A stretch of DNA of 64,000 nucleotides from Marinilabiliaceae bacterium (GCA_021443545.1 JABUTU010000082.1:62001-126000); one strand, 5' to 3'; counted from the first letter of the stretch, positions 1 to 9,221 are shown. A program made the numbers and translations. Notes: a model not told the origin generated them from the sequence alone.

Positions 1-8
1 TTACTCAT
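1..8 (-). CDS. rnfE: RnfE, first codons only (cut by window edge)
   Basis: On the minus strand an ATG-AGT start (M-S-...) lies 26 bases after the rnfG stop and runs off the left edge. In Bacteroidota RNF operons rnfG is normally followed by rnfE and then rnfA, so this is inferred to be the rnfE start, a six-helix membrane subunit of the RNF complex. Only eight bases are visible, so identity rests on gene order and not on sequence. Confidence 0.4.
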
Positions 9-34
9 GATGATGTTTTGCAAATTCGTTAGTA

Positions 35-643
35 CTAATGTTTAGATGTCGCCCCAGTGTTTGCATCCTTGCTATCAAAGAGGGCATTGTATTCAAGGTT
101 TATAGCTTTGAGGAAGGCACGACTTGTGATTGTAGAAGCTGTTATGGCCTCAACCTCACCACCATCTTTCTTGACAGTCATGTTATTTTTGCCAGGGTTC
201 ATACCTATCACATTGCCTTTTCCTTCTTTCTGAAACCAAGTAGGTACATTTGCCCCCAATCCAGGAGTCTCAGATTGATTGAGAATCTCATACCCTTGAA
301 CATTCCCGTCGTTATCGAATCCTACCATAACCGTGAGGTCAGGAGAGAATCCTTGAACAGATGTCTTTACGGCTGCTCCAATTTTAGTGCCTTCAGCGTT
401 TGTCACGTTGTAGATTGAAAACAGCTGATCTTCAACTTTCTTATCCTCTTTTGTGACATTGATTTGCTCGGCATCGCTGACACACAAGACTTTCTTGATG
501 CCATTATCTTCTTTCTGTTTTGCCTGAAGAGCTATTGGCTCACTTGTCAAGTTGTTCATGACTGCGAGGAGTCCTGCAGCCACTAAGGATACACTGGTCA
601 ATACTATTACCATGTTTCCTAATGTAGATTCCAACTTTTTCAT
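35..643 (-). CDS. rnfG: RNF complex subunit G (FMN-binding)
   Basis: RnfG is the membrane-anchored subunit of the RNF complex that carries covalently bound FMN outside the cytoplasm and passes electrons between the other subunits. The protein (202 aa) has one N-terminal membrane helix (about residues 10-30, NMVIVLTSVSLVAAGLL) followed by an FMN-binding domain with the hallmarks SETPGLGANV and a C-terminal AITASTITSRA, where the Thr of STIT is the expected FMN attachment site. I start it at the ATG at 643 (MKKLEST) and not five codons upstream, because this leaves one base between it and the rnfD stop. It belongs to the rseC-rnfBCDG(E) operon. Confidence 0.93.
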   Translation of the reverse strand: MKKLESTLGNMVIVLTSVSLVAAGLLAVMNNLTSEPIALQAKQKEDNGIKKVLCVSDAEQINVTKEDKKVEDQLFSIYNVTNAEGTKIGAAVKTSVQGFSPDLTVMVGFDNDGNVQGYEILNQSETPGLGANVPTWFQKEGKGNVIGMNPGKNNMTVKKDGGEVEAITASTITSRAFLKAINLEYNALFDSKDANTGATSKH

Positions 644-644
644 T

Positions 645-1592
645 TTACTTAGCCCCAAAACGTTTAGGTTGTGTGTACTTGTTTATCAAAGGTGTCACTA
701 TATTCATTATGAGTATAGCGAAAGACATGCCTTCTGGGTAAGAACCGAACATACGGATTAGCATCGTCAGCAGTCCTATACCGCATCCGTAAATCAACAT
801 GCCCTCATGAGTCATAGGAGATGTGACGTAGTCAGTTGCCATGAAGATGGCTCCGAGAAGAGCGCCTCCTGTGAGGATATGGAACAGAGGACTTGCATAT
901 TGTACGTCGCCTATACCATAATAGAAGAAGCTCGCGAATATTGCCATCGTTGCAATGACTGAGACAGGGATGTGCCATGTGATGACACGCATTGAAAGCA
1001 TTATTACAAACCCGATTAGGAGAGCTATCGCTGAAACTTCTCCAAGAGAGCCTCCTACAGCTCCCATTAGAAGGTCGTTGGACGAAGGTAGAGCGTCAAG
1101 TTGTCCTGCTTTGAGAAGTCCAAGAGGGGTTGCTCCTGTTGCTCCATCTGCAGCTTGGGGAATAGGCCATGATGTCATTTGCGCTGGGAATGACACAAGC
1201 AGGAATACACGACCAGCAATAGCAGGATTGACAATGTTCTGTCCCAAACCACCAAAGGTCATTTTGCATACACCGATTGCGAAAAGTGCACCGATGATAA
1301 CAATCCAAAGAGGAAGGTTCGAAGGAAGGTTGAATGATAGAATCAAACCTGTGACAGCGGCTGAGCCATCCGAAATAGTCGGTGTTGTTTTAAAAAGAAA
1401 TTTTTGTATGAGGTATTCGAAGACAACGCAAGATAGCACGCTGGTCAAGATTACCCACAAGGCACTAAGTCCGAAAAACCAGAGAGAGGCAGCCAAGGCC
1501 GGTGCCAAGGCAATCAAAACTCCGTACATGTTACGCTTCACACTGTCGTGACCATGGACATGAGGAGAAGGCGCTATGGTAAGTTTATCCAT
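645..1592 (-). CDS. rnfD: RNF complex subunit D
   Basis: RnfD is the multi-spanning membrane subunit, homologous to NqrB, that binds FMN covalently and helps form the ion path. The protein (315 aa) begins MDKLTIAPSPHVHG, the typical RnfD N-terminus, so I use the ATG at 1592 and drop six upstream codons. Hydrophobic helices fill most of the length. GGLGQNIVNPAIAGRVFL and a DGATGATPLG segment match the conserved NqrB/RnfD family regions; the second holds the FMN-binding Thr. The end reads ATDYVTSPMTHEG followed by a last helix. It lies between rnfC and rnfG in the operon with very short gaps. Confidence 0.94.
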   Translation of the reverse strand: MDKLTIAPSPHVHGHDSVKRNMYGVLIALAPALAASLWFFGLSALWVILTSVLSCVVFEYLIQKFLFKTTPTISDGSAAVTGLILSFNLPSNLPLWIVIIGALFAIGVCKMTFGGLGQNIVNPAIAGRVFLLVSFPAQMTSWPIPQAADGATGATPLGLLKAGQLDALPSSNDLLMGAVGGSLGEVSAIALLIGFVIMLSMRVITWHIPVSVIATMAIFASFFYYGIGDVQYASPLFHILTGGALLGAIFMATDYVTSPMTHEGMLIYGCGIGLLTMLIRMFGSYPEGMSFAILIMNIVTPLINKYTQPKRFGAK

Positions 1593-1623
1593 TGTTATAT
1601 CAATTATCAATTATCAAAATTAT

Positions 1624-2985
1624 TTACTTCTTTGCATCTGCTGCGCATTTAGCCTCTGCAGCCTTAGCACGAAGGATGGCTCCTACTTTGTTTTTGCCAA
1701 GTCGGATGTAATCAAGCAACGGACGGTTTGATGGACATGTGAAGTTGCATGAACCGCATTCGATGCAATCCATTATTCGATGCTCCTGAGCCTCATCCCA
1801 CATACTCTTGCCAGAAAGTTTAGAGATGAGATATGGCTCCAGCCCCATAGGACAAACTCCTACACATTTGGCACAGCGGATGCAGTTGGCAACTTCAGGA
1901 CGTTGGCTTTCTTTCTTGTTCATGACAAGTATGCCACTTGTCCCTTTGGTGACGGGAACATCCAAATGAGTAAATGCTCGTCCCATCATAGGACCTCCGC
2001 CAATCACCTTGCCGCAGTCCTCGGGAATTCCGCCTGCATAATTGATAGCCTCTTTAACAGAGGTGCCAACGCGAACCAAAAGATTAGATGGCTTCTGAAG
2101 CGGTTTTCCTGTGACACAAACAATGCGCTCAATGAGCGGTTTGTTCTTCTGAATGGCTTCATAAACAGCATATGCAGTTCCTACATTTTGAACAACCGCA
2201 CCAACATCAATCGGAAGTTTGCCACTTGGAATCTGTCGTCCAGTGCAAGCATCTATAAGTTGTTTTTCGCCTCCCTGTGGATACTTTAATTTAAGTGGTT
2301 GAACTGTGATTCCTGCGTATTTAGATGAGAGTTCTGTAAGATGCTTTATAGCATCGGGTTTGTTGTTCTCTATTCCAATTATCGCTTTGTCAACGCTAAG
2401 AGCGGTCATAAGTATCTTGATTCCTATCATGACCTCTTCTCCGTGCTCAAGCATAAGACGATGGTCGCTTGTTAAGTATGGCTCACACTCGACACCGTTT
2501 ATAATCAGGAACTCGCATTTTTTTCCAGGAGGGACAGAGAGTTTTACGTGAGTAGGGAATGTCGCACCACCCATACCTACAAGACCCATCTCACCGATTT
2601 TGGAAATGATGTCAGATGGTGACAGCTTTATATCATTAACTATGTCGGAAGTGCGATTTATGCTATCGTCCCATTCGTCGCCTTCAACAGCTATGACAAT
2701 AGCACTCTTTTTGTACCCGTTCCCATCAATGAAATCCTCTATTTTCGTTACTTTCCCTGAAACGGAAGAGTGAACATTGGCTGAAACGAAGCCGTCTGCT
2801 TTAGCTATTAATTGTCCAACTTTTACGACATCACCGACAGCAACGATGGGTTGTGCTGGTTTCCCGATATGCTGAGCGAGAGGTATTTTAACCTCCGATG
2901 GAATAGGCATAACCTCAATGCTGCTCGCTGCAGAGATTTTATTCTCTTCAGGATGGATGCCTCCTATTTTGAATGTTTTCAACAT
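1624..2985 (-). CDS. rnfC: RNF complex subunit C (NADH/FMN, 2x[4Fe-4S])
   Basis: RnfC is the peripheral cytoplasmic subunit that exchanges electrons with NAD(H). The 453 aa protein shows the N-terminal GGIHPEENK segment, a central nucleotide/FMN-binding region with GLVGMGGATFPTHVKL and NGVECEPYLTSDHR, and two C-terminal four-cysteine ferredoxin motifs, CIRCAKCVGVCP and CIECGSCNFTCP, each expected to hold a [4Fe-4S] cluster. The tail is short and Ala/Lys-rich, much shorter than the long repeat tail of E. coli RsxC. The operon context with rnfB (29 bp upstream) and rnfD (31 bp downstream) supports the call. Confidence 0.95.
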   Translation of the reverse strand: MLKTFKIGGIHPEENKISAASSIEVMPIPSEVKIPLAQHIGKPAQPIVAVGDVVKVGQLIAKADGFVSANVHSSVSGKVTKIEDFIDGNGYKKSAIVIAVEGDEWDDSINRTSDIVNDIKLSPSDIISKIGEMGLVGMGGATFPTHVKLSVPPGKKCEFLIINGVECEPYLTSDHRLMLEHGEEVMIGIKILMTALSVDKAIIGIENNKPDAIKHLTELSSKYAGITVQPLKLKYPQGGEKQLIDACTGRQIPSGKLPIDVGAVVQNVGTAYAVYEAIQKNKPLIERIVCVTGKPLQKPSNLLVRVGTSVKEAINYAGGIPEDCGKVIGGGPMMGRAFTHLDVPVTKGTSGILVMNKKESQRPEVANCIRCAKCVGVCPMGLEPYLISKLSGKSMWDEAQEHRIMDCIECGSCNFTCPSNRPLLDYIRLGKNKVGAILRAKAAEAKCAADAKK

Positions 2986-3014
2986 GTGATTGCGTTTTTC
3001 GTTTCTGTATTCTT

Positions 3015-3908
3015 TTACTCAGACTTTTGCGATTCAGCAACAGACTTGGCAGAGGAAGCATCCGACTTCTCTGCTACGGAGGTAGCTGGTCGTGGAGGAA
3101 AATTAACCTCATGAATGGCATGTGTCGGACATACGGCAGAACACTTGCGGCATAGCTTACACTTGTTGTAGTCGATGTAAGCTACATTGTTTTCAATTGT
3201 TATCGCTTCGAATGAGCATTCCTTGGCGCATTTTCCGCAGCCAATACATGCCGACTTGCAGGCCTTCATAGCAGTAGCTCCCTTGTCCTTATTGACGCAA
3301 GATACAAAGAGACGTCTGCCTTTTGGTCCTTTATTGCGAATCTCAATAATACCCTTTGGACATGCCTTAGCGCAAGCACCGCATCCTACACATTTTTCTT
3401 CTACTACCTCTACAAGTCCAGTCTCTTTATTGACGTGGATTGCATCAAATTTGCATACGTTGACGCAATCGCCAAAACCGAGACATCCATATGAACATCC
3501 TGTATCACCAGAAAAGTGAGAAGCTGCAATTGCGCACGACGATGCTCCGTCGTAGGTGAGCGTTTTTGGTCTTACCGCACATGTTCCATTGCAGCGTACA
3601 ACAGCAATTTTAGGAGATGATGCGGTGACCTCCTTACCAAGAATCTTTGCAATCTGGCATTTAACAGCATCGCTGCTTCCAGGACATCCGATGTTCGACA
3701 AGTCGTCAGCCTTAGTCATGGCCTCTGCCAGACTATGACATCCTGGGAAACCACAGCCTCCACAGTTCGCGCCTGGAAGAAGGGCTTCGACTTCTGCAAT
3801 TCTCGGGTCTTCGTAGACTTTAAACTTCTGTGAAACGAAGTAGAGGATTACTGCCAATGCACAACCTAATATTGCAAGGATTGCGATTGTTATTAAAACA
3901 GAATTCAT
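3015..3908 (-). CDS. rnfB: RNF complex subunit B (polyferredoxin)
   Basis: RnfB accepts electrons from reduced ferredoxin and feeds the RNF complex. It has one N-terminal membrane helix (about residues 5-25), then the cluster motif GANCGGCGFPGC characteristic of RnfB, then a polyferredoxin part with several CxxCxxCxxxCP sets (CVGCGACAKACP, CIGCGKCAKEC, CKLCRKCSAVCP). The 297 aa length and the number of cysteine sets exceed E. coli RsxB and are typical of anaerobes. The final 35 or so residues are Ser/Ala/Lys-rich and probably disordered. Its ATG overlaps the stop of the rseC-like gene by one base (TAATG), implying translational coupling. Confidence 0.95.
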   Translation of the reverse strand: MNSVLITIAILAILGCALAVILYFVSQKFKVYEDPRIAEVEALLPGANCGGCGFPGCHSLAEAMTKADDLSNIGCPGSSDAVKCQIAKILGKEVTASSPKIAVVRCNGTCAVRPKTLTYDGASSCAIAASHFSGDTGCSYGCLGFGDCVNVCKFDAIHVNKETGLVEVVEEKCVGCGACAKACPKGIIEIRNKGPKGRRLFVSCVNKDKGATAMKACKSACIGCGKCAKECSFEAITIENNVAYIDYNKCKLCRKCSAVCPTHAIHEVNFPPRPATSVAEKSDASSAKSVAESQKSE

Positions 3909-4342
3909 TAGTTTTTTTGGTTATTATGTTTTTGGTATTTAAATGCAAATGTTTTAGAGAAGCGTTTCCTAAAGAAGTATAATATAACGAAGTACGGAAC
4001 AAGAGATGATAACGCCAGCAACCCTGCTTTGGCGTCGTCAAATGAGAATTCTTTGCAGATAATCAGGATAGTCAGTAAAAGAAAAACGGGAACTACGTAT
4101 GCCAATGTAACGGCTGTAATTCCCCATATTTCTCTGCCTATGACTGTAATAGTCTCGCCAACGGATATAGGAAAACTTAAATCCGTTTTAACCTCAACTA
4201 TTCTGCGCGACTCGTCAGATGCGTTACACATACTGCGAGCATGACAGCCAACACAAGCTGATTGTACTAATATCTCAACTTGTGCTATGTCGCCATTTAT
4301 TTGACGTACGATTGCTTCGTGTTCAATATTTCCGCTTCTCAT
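3908..4342 (-). CDS. RseC/SoxR-reducing-system family protein
   Basis: This is the first gene of the RNF operon. The 144 aa protein has an N-terminal beta-rich segment with the RseC cysteine motif SACVGCHARSMC (CxxCx4C, about residues 29-39), followed by two membrane helices (about 75-97 and 105-125). RseC-family proteins are found with rnf or rpoE operons, and in E. coli one helps the Rsx complex keep SoxR reduced. In Bacteroidota the gene routinely precedes rnfB and its exact job is not established. The location and cysteine motif make the family call firm; a role in assembly or redox maintenance of RNF is inference. Confidence 0.85.
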   Translation of the reverse strand: MRSGNIEHEAIVRQINGDIAQVEILVQSACVGCHARSMCNASDESRRIVEVKTDLSFPISVGETITVIGREIWGITAVTLAYVVPVFLLLTILIICKEFSFDDAKAGLLALSSLVPYFVILYFFRKRFSKTFAFKYQKHNNQKN

Positions 4343-4382
4343 TCTGAGTAAAAATGAAAGGCTATTTCACTCTTCTGCACTT

Positions 4383-4412
4383 CAAAAGTATAACTATCTA
4401 TTGAAATCCAAA
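4383..4412 (-). promoter_or_regulatory. Predicted promoter of the rnf operon
   Basis: On the minus strand TTTG (4412-4409), 18 bases, then TACTTTTG (4390-4383) fits the Bacteroidota consensus of a -33 TTTG and a -7 TAnnTTTG. Transcription would start near 4377, about 35 bases before the rseC-like start codon. Spacing and a perfect -7 box make this one of the better sites in the window. Confidence 0.6.
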
Positions 4413-4702
4413 GCCTCTTTTGATTATTTGAAATAGGTTTAAATAACCAAGAGGAGTCTCATTATAAGTAATAATGATTTAAAAACAGGTAGTATGTTGT
4501 ATATACAATATTTATATTTGTGTATTGGGATGGCAAAAAAGTTGTGCAAACGTTTGTCTTGTAATGTAGAATTGACAAATGAGGACTATTTTTTTATTTC
4601 CACTTTGCGTTTTTTTCTCTTTTTTGTAACGTCGGATTAGCAATTGTGGCATTTTGTCATTTAGGTCTTCTTTTTGATATGGTTTGATATTTTGAGATCG
4701 AG
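4413..4702. other. Gene-free AT-rich spacer
   Basis: About 290 bases separate the rnf promoter from the stop of the GH2-DUF1460 gene. I see no coding potential of note, no tRNA fold, and no convincing hairpin plus T-run terminator for the gene ending at 4703. A perfect 12-base palindrome, TTGTATATACAA, lies at 4497-4508; it is AT-rich and could be chance. Confidence 0.5.
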
Positions 4703-7699
4703 CTATTTCATTCTGGCTACAACAACTCCAGTCATTTTTTTATGAGTTTGTAGATAGTCATGCAATAATTGTTCTTCTTCAACAACCTTTTTATGTAACG
4801 ACGAGGCATTGAGAAGGTGTAGCCCGTCTTCGCGCCAAATTGCTATGCCGATATGTTGTGTGTCAAGGCCTTCAATATCTGTGGTTAAAGCGAGTATATC
4901 GCCATCGTGGATAATATCACGTAGTTCCTTACCACTGTCTATTCTTTCCTTTGGTATATAATCATAGCGTAATTTGCTTACGCTTGTCTCCATACTGATT
5001 ATATTGGGTAGCCATTCTTTGTGAGCTGATAGCATTCTATATGAATCAATGTGTTTGCTCATATAATTCAGACTTTTTGTAGGTAGTTTTATGAAATACT
5101 CGCCTTTTGTAGTAATCGTTGATACGATGTCGCTGTTCTCATTAATCCATCCCAGAAAGTAGTGGTTGCGCGATGTGTAGTGGATGTTTCCATTAGCATA
5201 TCGTATCTGTTGTAAGTATTTTGTGTAGTCTGAGAATCCCCATTGGTTGTGCTTAGCGCATAGCGAGAGTGCGGTGACGGTCTCTACGAATGTCGTGCAG
5301 TCGAGCTGTGTTGTGTTGACAACCAATTGTTCGATGTCGTTAATCTCAAGAGTGTGTCCAACATAATGTATATTCAGAAACTTGCGACCAAAATAGATCA
5401 TCCAGTTGGTGTCGCTTTTTAGCTTTTTGGCTTCAGAAAGTAGAGATGTGATTCTTTCTATATCATTTGTATTGTATTCTTTTTTAATGACCTTGCTTAC
5501 ACTCTTTAGACCTTTACCTGAGACATTTACAGTTGCTCCCTGTTTTGTTCTGATTATAGCCTGTGCCATTCCGTTCCATGTCATGCGTTTTTTTGCTATG
5601 TATGGTGATTGGTCTGTAAGGTCTGCAGAAGCGGTGGCGAGGATATCTGAATCAGAGTCGAATGTGAGTTCTATATTGTCGAATACAGGAGTGTCGTTTT
5701 TGTCGACTATAGTAGCTGTGACAAACGTTAGTTCTTCTCCGTATTCAACTTTCAGTTCTATGTGATGAGCTTTGTCTGCTGTGCGTATTTCTTTGCTACC
5801 TATAACCTCTCCGTTGCGGATTGCTACAGCGCGTAGAGTCCCTGGATTGTATGCTATTGAGAATTTCGCAGTGCAGTCGCTGACTTTTTCCTCGCCGATT
5901 AATTTGTCGTTTAAGAAGAGTCTGATAGCCTCTGCATTTGAGTATACCTCGATATCTATAGGTTTGCCTTCCCATCCATTCCAGGTCCAGCGTTCCCATG
6001 TTGGCCAAACACTCCAAAGAGTCTCTTTGATTTTCCCATTGAAACCGTCGGGTTCCTTGACTCCGATATGTACATTGTTGTTGTCTTTGTTATATAGCAT
6101 CTCTCTGAGGTAGCTGATAGGTTTTCTCCACCCAATCAGATCGATATCTCCGCAGTATGCTCCATGCCAGGGGAAATGGTCAGCTTGCCAGTGTTCTCCA
6201 GGTGTCTCTCCCTCGTAGTAATAGCGTCCAATACCGCTTTCGCCGAGATAATCAATGCCAGTCCAGACGAAATCGCCAATTACACAATTATTATCCATCA
6301 CTAAGTGGTAATTCTTGATAGCATCGCGTGGATATGATTCTGTTTGCACTATGATTCGAGATGGTACACGTTGATGGTCGTTTGGTGCTTCATGAAGATA
6401 GTAGTTATAGCCGCATATATCATGTTCAGCCATCAGTGGGTCAAAACATGCCCAACCCTGTTCCCAGGAGCACATGGCACTTGTGACTGGACGATATGGA
6501 TCGATACTGTGAACACGTCCAATTAACTTTCGTGCAGTCATAATGCATTCATTTTCAGTTCTTTCGATTACTTCATTGCCTATGCTCCAGCAGAATATTG
6601 AGGGATGGTTGATATCTCTTTTAACCCATGAATCGATATCATCTTGCCAACAATCGTCAAATAATGTAGAGTAGTCGTATGTGTTTTTGGAGCTTCTCCA
6701 ACCGTCAAATATTTCGTCTATGACCAAAAGGCCTAAACTATCGCAAGCGTCGAGAAAAGCAGACGATGGGGGATTATGGCTGGTGCGTACGGCGTTGAAC
6801 CCTGCAGACTTAAGTAGTTTGACTCGTCTGTATTCAGCATCTTTATATGCGCAAGCACCCAGTGGTCCATTGTCATGATGTATGCATGCTCCTGAAAGTT
6901 TTATACTCTTACCGTTGAGAAGAAGTCCGCTGTCAGCTGAGTACTCTATTGTGCGGAAGCCAATTTTAGTTGCAACATTGTCCGTTTTAGATTTTAGTAC
7001 GAGTGTATAAAGATAGGGAGAGTCTGGCGACCATTCTTGAGGTTTTTCTACTTTCAATGGTAATTCGCCCTCAGCTATTACTATACCATCGTGAGACAAA
7101 ACAGAGGCATTAACTTTCGTTCTGCAATCTACCATGAGAGTATAGAAGTCATTGCTTTTTGCGTAATGAACAGAAAAATCCGTTATGGCATCATTTTTAG
7201 GGAGATGTTTTAGCCACACATTTCTGTAGATACCAGACCCTGTATACCACCGGCAGTTCTTTTGCTTTGAATTGTCTACGAATACCTTAAGAACGTTCTC
7301 GGAGTCATATTTTAAATATTCGTCTATGCACACTTCAAAAGGGGTCCACCCGTATGAGTGAGAGCTGATGTCATGACCATTAAGATTTACGCGAGCATTC
7401 ATATAGACGCCCTCGAAGAGTATATAGTTGTGCTTATTTAGCCATGAGTCATCTGTTTGGAATATTTTTGTGTATTCTCCTTTGCCAGCTATGAAATAAC
7501 CGCCATCATTACCCATAGGAGCATATTTGCTGGTTGGTAAGGTCACGCTCCAGTCGTGGGGAATAGTAATACTTATGTTTTGAATCTCGTTGAAGGATTC
7601 TAACGAGAATGTCCAACCATCATTAAATAAAACTTCTCTCTGGGCGTATGTTGAGAAAGCAATTAAAGATATTATCAGCATTGATAGTATGTTCTTCAT
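4703..7699 (-). CDS. Exported GH2 glycosidase fused to a C-terminal DUF1460 domain
   Basis: The 998 aa protein starts with a Sec signal peptide (cleavage after about STYAQ, residue 19). Residues 20-560 or so form a GH2 beta-galactosidase-type core: jelly-roll, Ig-like domain and TIM barrel. The likely acid/base is Glu376 in WSIGNEVIE and the likely nucleophile is Glu454 in QTESYP. A DUF4982-like segment (about 570-640, WNGWEGKPIDIEVYSN) and an Ig-like segment follow. From about residue 742 to the end is a DUF1460 domain with FGRKFLNIHYVGHTLE, the catalytic-type LDCTTFVE (Cys801) and QHIGIAIW (His949), resembling NlpC/P60-like cysteine amidases. DUF1460 proteins are usually separate exported enzymes of about 280 aa. 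The fusion is in one uninterrupted frame. The natural substrate is unknown; a periplasmic glycoconjugate carrying both sugar and amide bonds is inference. Confidence 0.85.
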   Translation of the reverse strand: MKNILSMLIISLIAFSTYAQREVLFNDGWTFSLESFNEIQNISITIPHDWSVTLPTSKYAPMGNDGGYFIAGKGEYTKIFQTDDSWLNKHNYILFEGVYMNARVNLNGHDISSHSYGWTPFEVCIDEYLKYDSENVLKVFVDNSKQKNCRWYTGSGIYRNVWLKHLPKNDAITDFSVHYAKSNDFYTLMVDCRTKVNASVLSHDGIVIAEGELPLKVEKPQEWSPDSPYLYTLVLKSKTDNVATKIGFRTIEYSADSGLLLNGKSIKLSGACIHHDNGPLGACAYKDAEYRRVKLLKSAGFNAVRTSHNPPSSAFLDACDSLGLLVIDEIFDGWRSSKNTYDYSTLFDDCWQDDIDSWVKRDINHPSIFCWSIGNEVIERTENECIMTARKLIGRVHSIDPYRPVTSAMCSWEQGWACFDPLMAEHDICGYNYYLHEAPNDHQRVPSRIIVQTESYPRDAIKNYHLVMDNNCVIGDFVWTGIDYLGESGIGRYYYEGETPGEHWQADHFPWHGAYCGDIDLIGWRKPISYLREMLYNKDNNNVHIGVKEPDGFNGKIKETLWSVWPTWERWTWNGWEGKPIDIEVYSNAEAIRLFLNDKLIGEEKVSDCTAKFSIAYNPGTLRAVAIRNGEVIGSKEIRTADKAHHIELKVEYGEELTFVTATIVDKNDTPVFDNIELTFDSDSDILATASADLTDQSPYIAKKRMTWNGMAQAIIRTKQGATVNVSGKGLKSVSKVIKKEYNTNDIERITSLLSEAKKLKSDTNWMIYFGRKFLNIHYVGHTLEINDIEQLVVNTTQLDCTTFVETVTALSLCAKHNQWGFSDYTKYLQQIRYANGNIHYTSRNHYFLGWINENSDIVSTITTKGEYFIKLPTKSLNYMSKHIDSYRMLSAHKEWLPNIISMETSVSKLRYDYIPKERIDSGKELRDIIHDGDILALTTDIEGLDTQHIGIAIWREDGLHLLNASSLHKKVVEEEQLLHDYLQTHKKMTGVVVARMK

Positions 7700-7813
7700 G
7701 ATATTGTTATTTTAAATGACTCTTGTTGTTTTGTTTTAATTCTATTGGTGATGATGATTGACTTACATCCCGAAACAAATTTACTTTTTTTCTTTAATTG
7801 GTGATACGGAGAA

Positions 7814-7844
7814 CAAAAATACTATGGAGTAAAAATACAACAAA
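7814..7844 (-). promoter_or_regulatory. Possible promoter of the GH2-DUF1460 gene
   Basis: On the minus strand TTTG (7844-7841), 19 bases, then TATTTTTG (7821-7814) fits the phylum consensus and leaves a leader of roughly 110 bases. A second perfect -7-like box, TAAATTTG (7783-7776), lies closer to the gene but lacks a spaced TTTG. The upstream box overlaps the nqr terminator hairpin. Confidence 0.4.
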
Positions 7845-7883
7845 AACCGCCAAACAAGAATAAACTCATTTGACGGTTTTTGT
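7840..7883 (-). terminator. Rho-independent terminator of the nqr operon
   Basis: Inverted arms at 7840-7854 and 7869-7883 (15 bases, one mismatch, core CCGCCAAA/TTTGACGG) enclose a 14-base loop. On the minus strand the hairpin ends in a TTTTTGT run, 48 bases after the nqrF stop. This fits an intrinsic terminator. Confidence 0.65.
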
Positions 7884-7930
7884 TTTATGGCTGATTTTAA
7901 ACCAGTTTATCCGTTGATTTTTGATGTTGT

Positions 7931-9199
7931 TTACCCACCAAAGTTATCGAACATGATATCCTTGTCTTCAACGCCAAGGGAATCCAAGAGGCTAAGAACA
8001 GTCTTGGCCATCATAGGAGGACCGCAGAGGTAGTATTCGATATCCTCAGGAGCCTCATGTTGCTTAAGATATGTGTCGCCAAGCACCTGAGCAATGAAGC
8101 CTGCAGTGTACTTAACGCCAAGTGAGTCGGCCTTAGGGTCAGGACGGTCAAGAGCCAAGTGGAAGTGGAAGTTTGGATACTCCTTTTCGAGAGCGAGGAA
8201 GTCGTCCATAAAGAATACTTCGTCTATAGCTCGGGCACCATAGAAGTAATGCATCTCGCGGTCGCGTACGTGCAGAGTCTTCAGCAAGTGCATAATCTGA
8301 GCGCGAAGTGGAGCCATACCTGCACCACCGCCGACCCATATCATCTCTTTGCCAGTGCCGTATCTTGGACGGAATTCTCCGTAAGGGCCAGACATAGTCA
8401 CTTTGTCGCCTGGCTTGAGGTTGAAGATATAGGTAGAAGCTATACCGCATGGAACATCCATGAAACCTGGACCTTGATCTTTTGGTTTGAACGGGGGAGT
8501 AGCAATACGTACGGTCAATGTTATGATATCGCCCTCGTCAGGGTAGTTAGCCATTGAGTATGCACGAATTGTAGCTTCCGTATTCTTTTGTTTCAGATTG
8601 AAGAGACCGTACTTCTCCCATGCAGGAACGTAGAGATCGCCAATGAGAGAACGGTCGAAGTCGGCATAGTTGATGTCGTACTCAGGAATCTTAATCTGAG
8701 CGTAAGAACCTGGCTCGAAGTCCATGTGCTCACCTGGAGGAAGCTTAACCTTAAACTCCTTAATGAATGTAGCGACGTTCTTGTTAGAGATAACTTCGCA
8801 TTCCCACTCCTTAACGCCCATGACAGCATCATCAACCTTAATACCGAGGTTACCTTTAACCTTAACCTGGCAACCGAGACGCCAATTATCTTTCTGTTGT
8901 TTACGGCTGAAGTGGCCCTTTTCAGAGTCGAGGATTTCGCCACCGCCTTCAACTACCTGACACTTGCACTGTCCGCAAGAACCCTTACCTCCGCACGCAG
9001 AAGGTAAGAAGATGCCTTGTTCAGCAAGAGTGCCCAAAAGGCTGCCACCCTGACCAACTTCAACCTCTTTGTCGTCGTTGATCTTGATTTTTACATTACC
9101 ACTCGGAGTAAGATAAGTCTTAGCAACGAGAAGCATTACAACGAGTAGGAGTATTATTACGAGGAATACTCCAATGCTCGATAGTATTAAACTTGTCAT
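7931..9199 (-). CDS. nqrF: Na+-translocating NADH:quinone reductase subunit F
   Basis: NqrF is the NADH-oxidising entry subunit of Na+-NQR. The 422 aa protein has one N-terminal membrane helix (about 5-25), a [2Fe-2S] ferredoxin domain with CGGKGSCGQCKC and a later LGCQV cysteine (about 69-112), then an FAD/NADH reductase module: FAD motif RAYSMANYP, NADH-site GGGAGMAPLRAQI, and the C-terminal CGPPMM plus DNFGG end. It is last in nqrABCDEF, 22 bases after nqrE, and is followed by a terminator. Confidence 0.97.
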   Translation of the reverse strand: MTSLILSSIGVFLVIILLLVVMLLVAKTYLTPSGNVKIKINDDKEVEVGQGGSLLGTLAEQGIFLPSACGGKGSCGQCKCQVVEGGGEILDSEKGHFSRKQQKDNWRLGCQVKVKGNLGIKVDDAVMGVKEWECEVISNKNVATFIKEFKVKLPPGEHMDFEPGSYAQIKIPEYDINYADFDRSLIGDLYVPAWEKYGLFNLKQKNTEATIRAYSMANYPDEGDIITLTVRIATPPFKPKDQGPGFMDVPCGIASTYIFNLKPGDKVTMSGPYGEFRPRYGTGKEMIWVGGGAGMAPLRAQIMHLLKTLHVRDREMHYFYGARAIDEVFFMDDFLALEKEYPNFHFHLALDRPDPKADSLGVKYTAGFIAQVLGDTYLKQHEAPEDIEYYLCGPPMMAKTVLSLLDSLGVEDKDIMFDNFGG

Positions 9200-9221
9200 A
9201 TCAGTTCTATATTACTGAGTT

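Noticed and set aside
955-1551. 198-codon open frame on the plus strand opposite rnfD
   Set aside because: Antisense shadow of a well-supported gene; no family pattern and no start signal.
4497-4508. Perfect palindrome TTGTATATACAA as an operator
   Set aside because: Very AT-rich, single copy and far from the rnf promoter; chance is likely.
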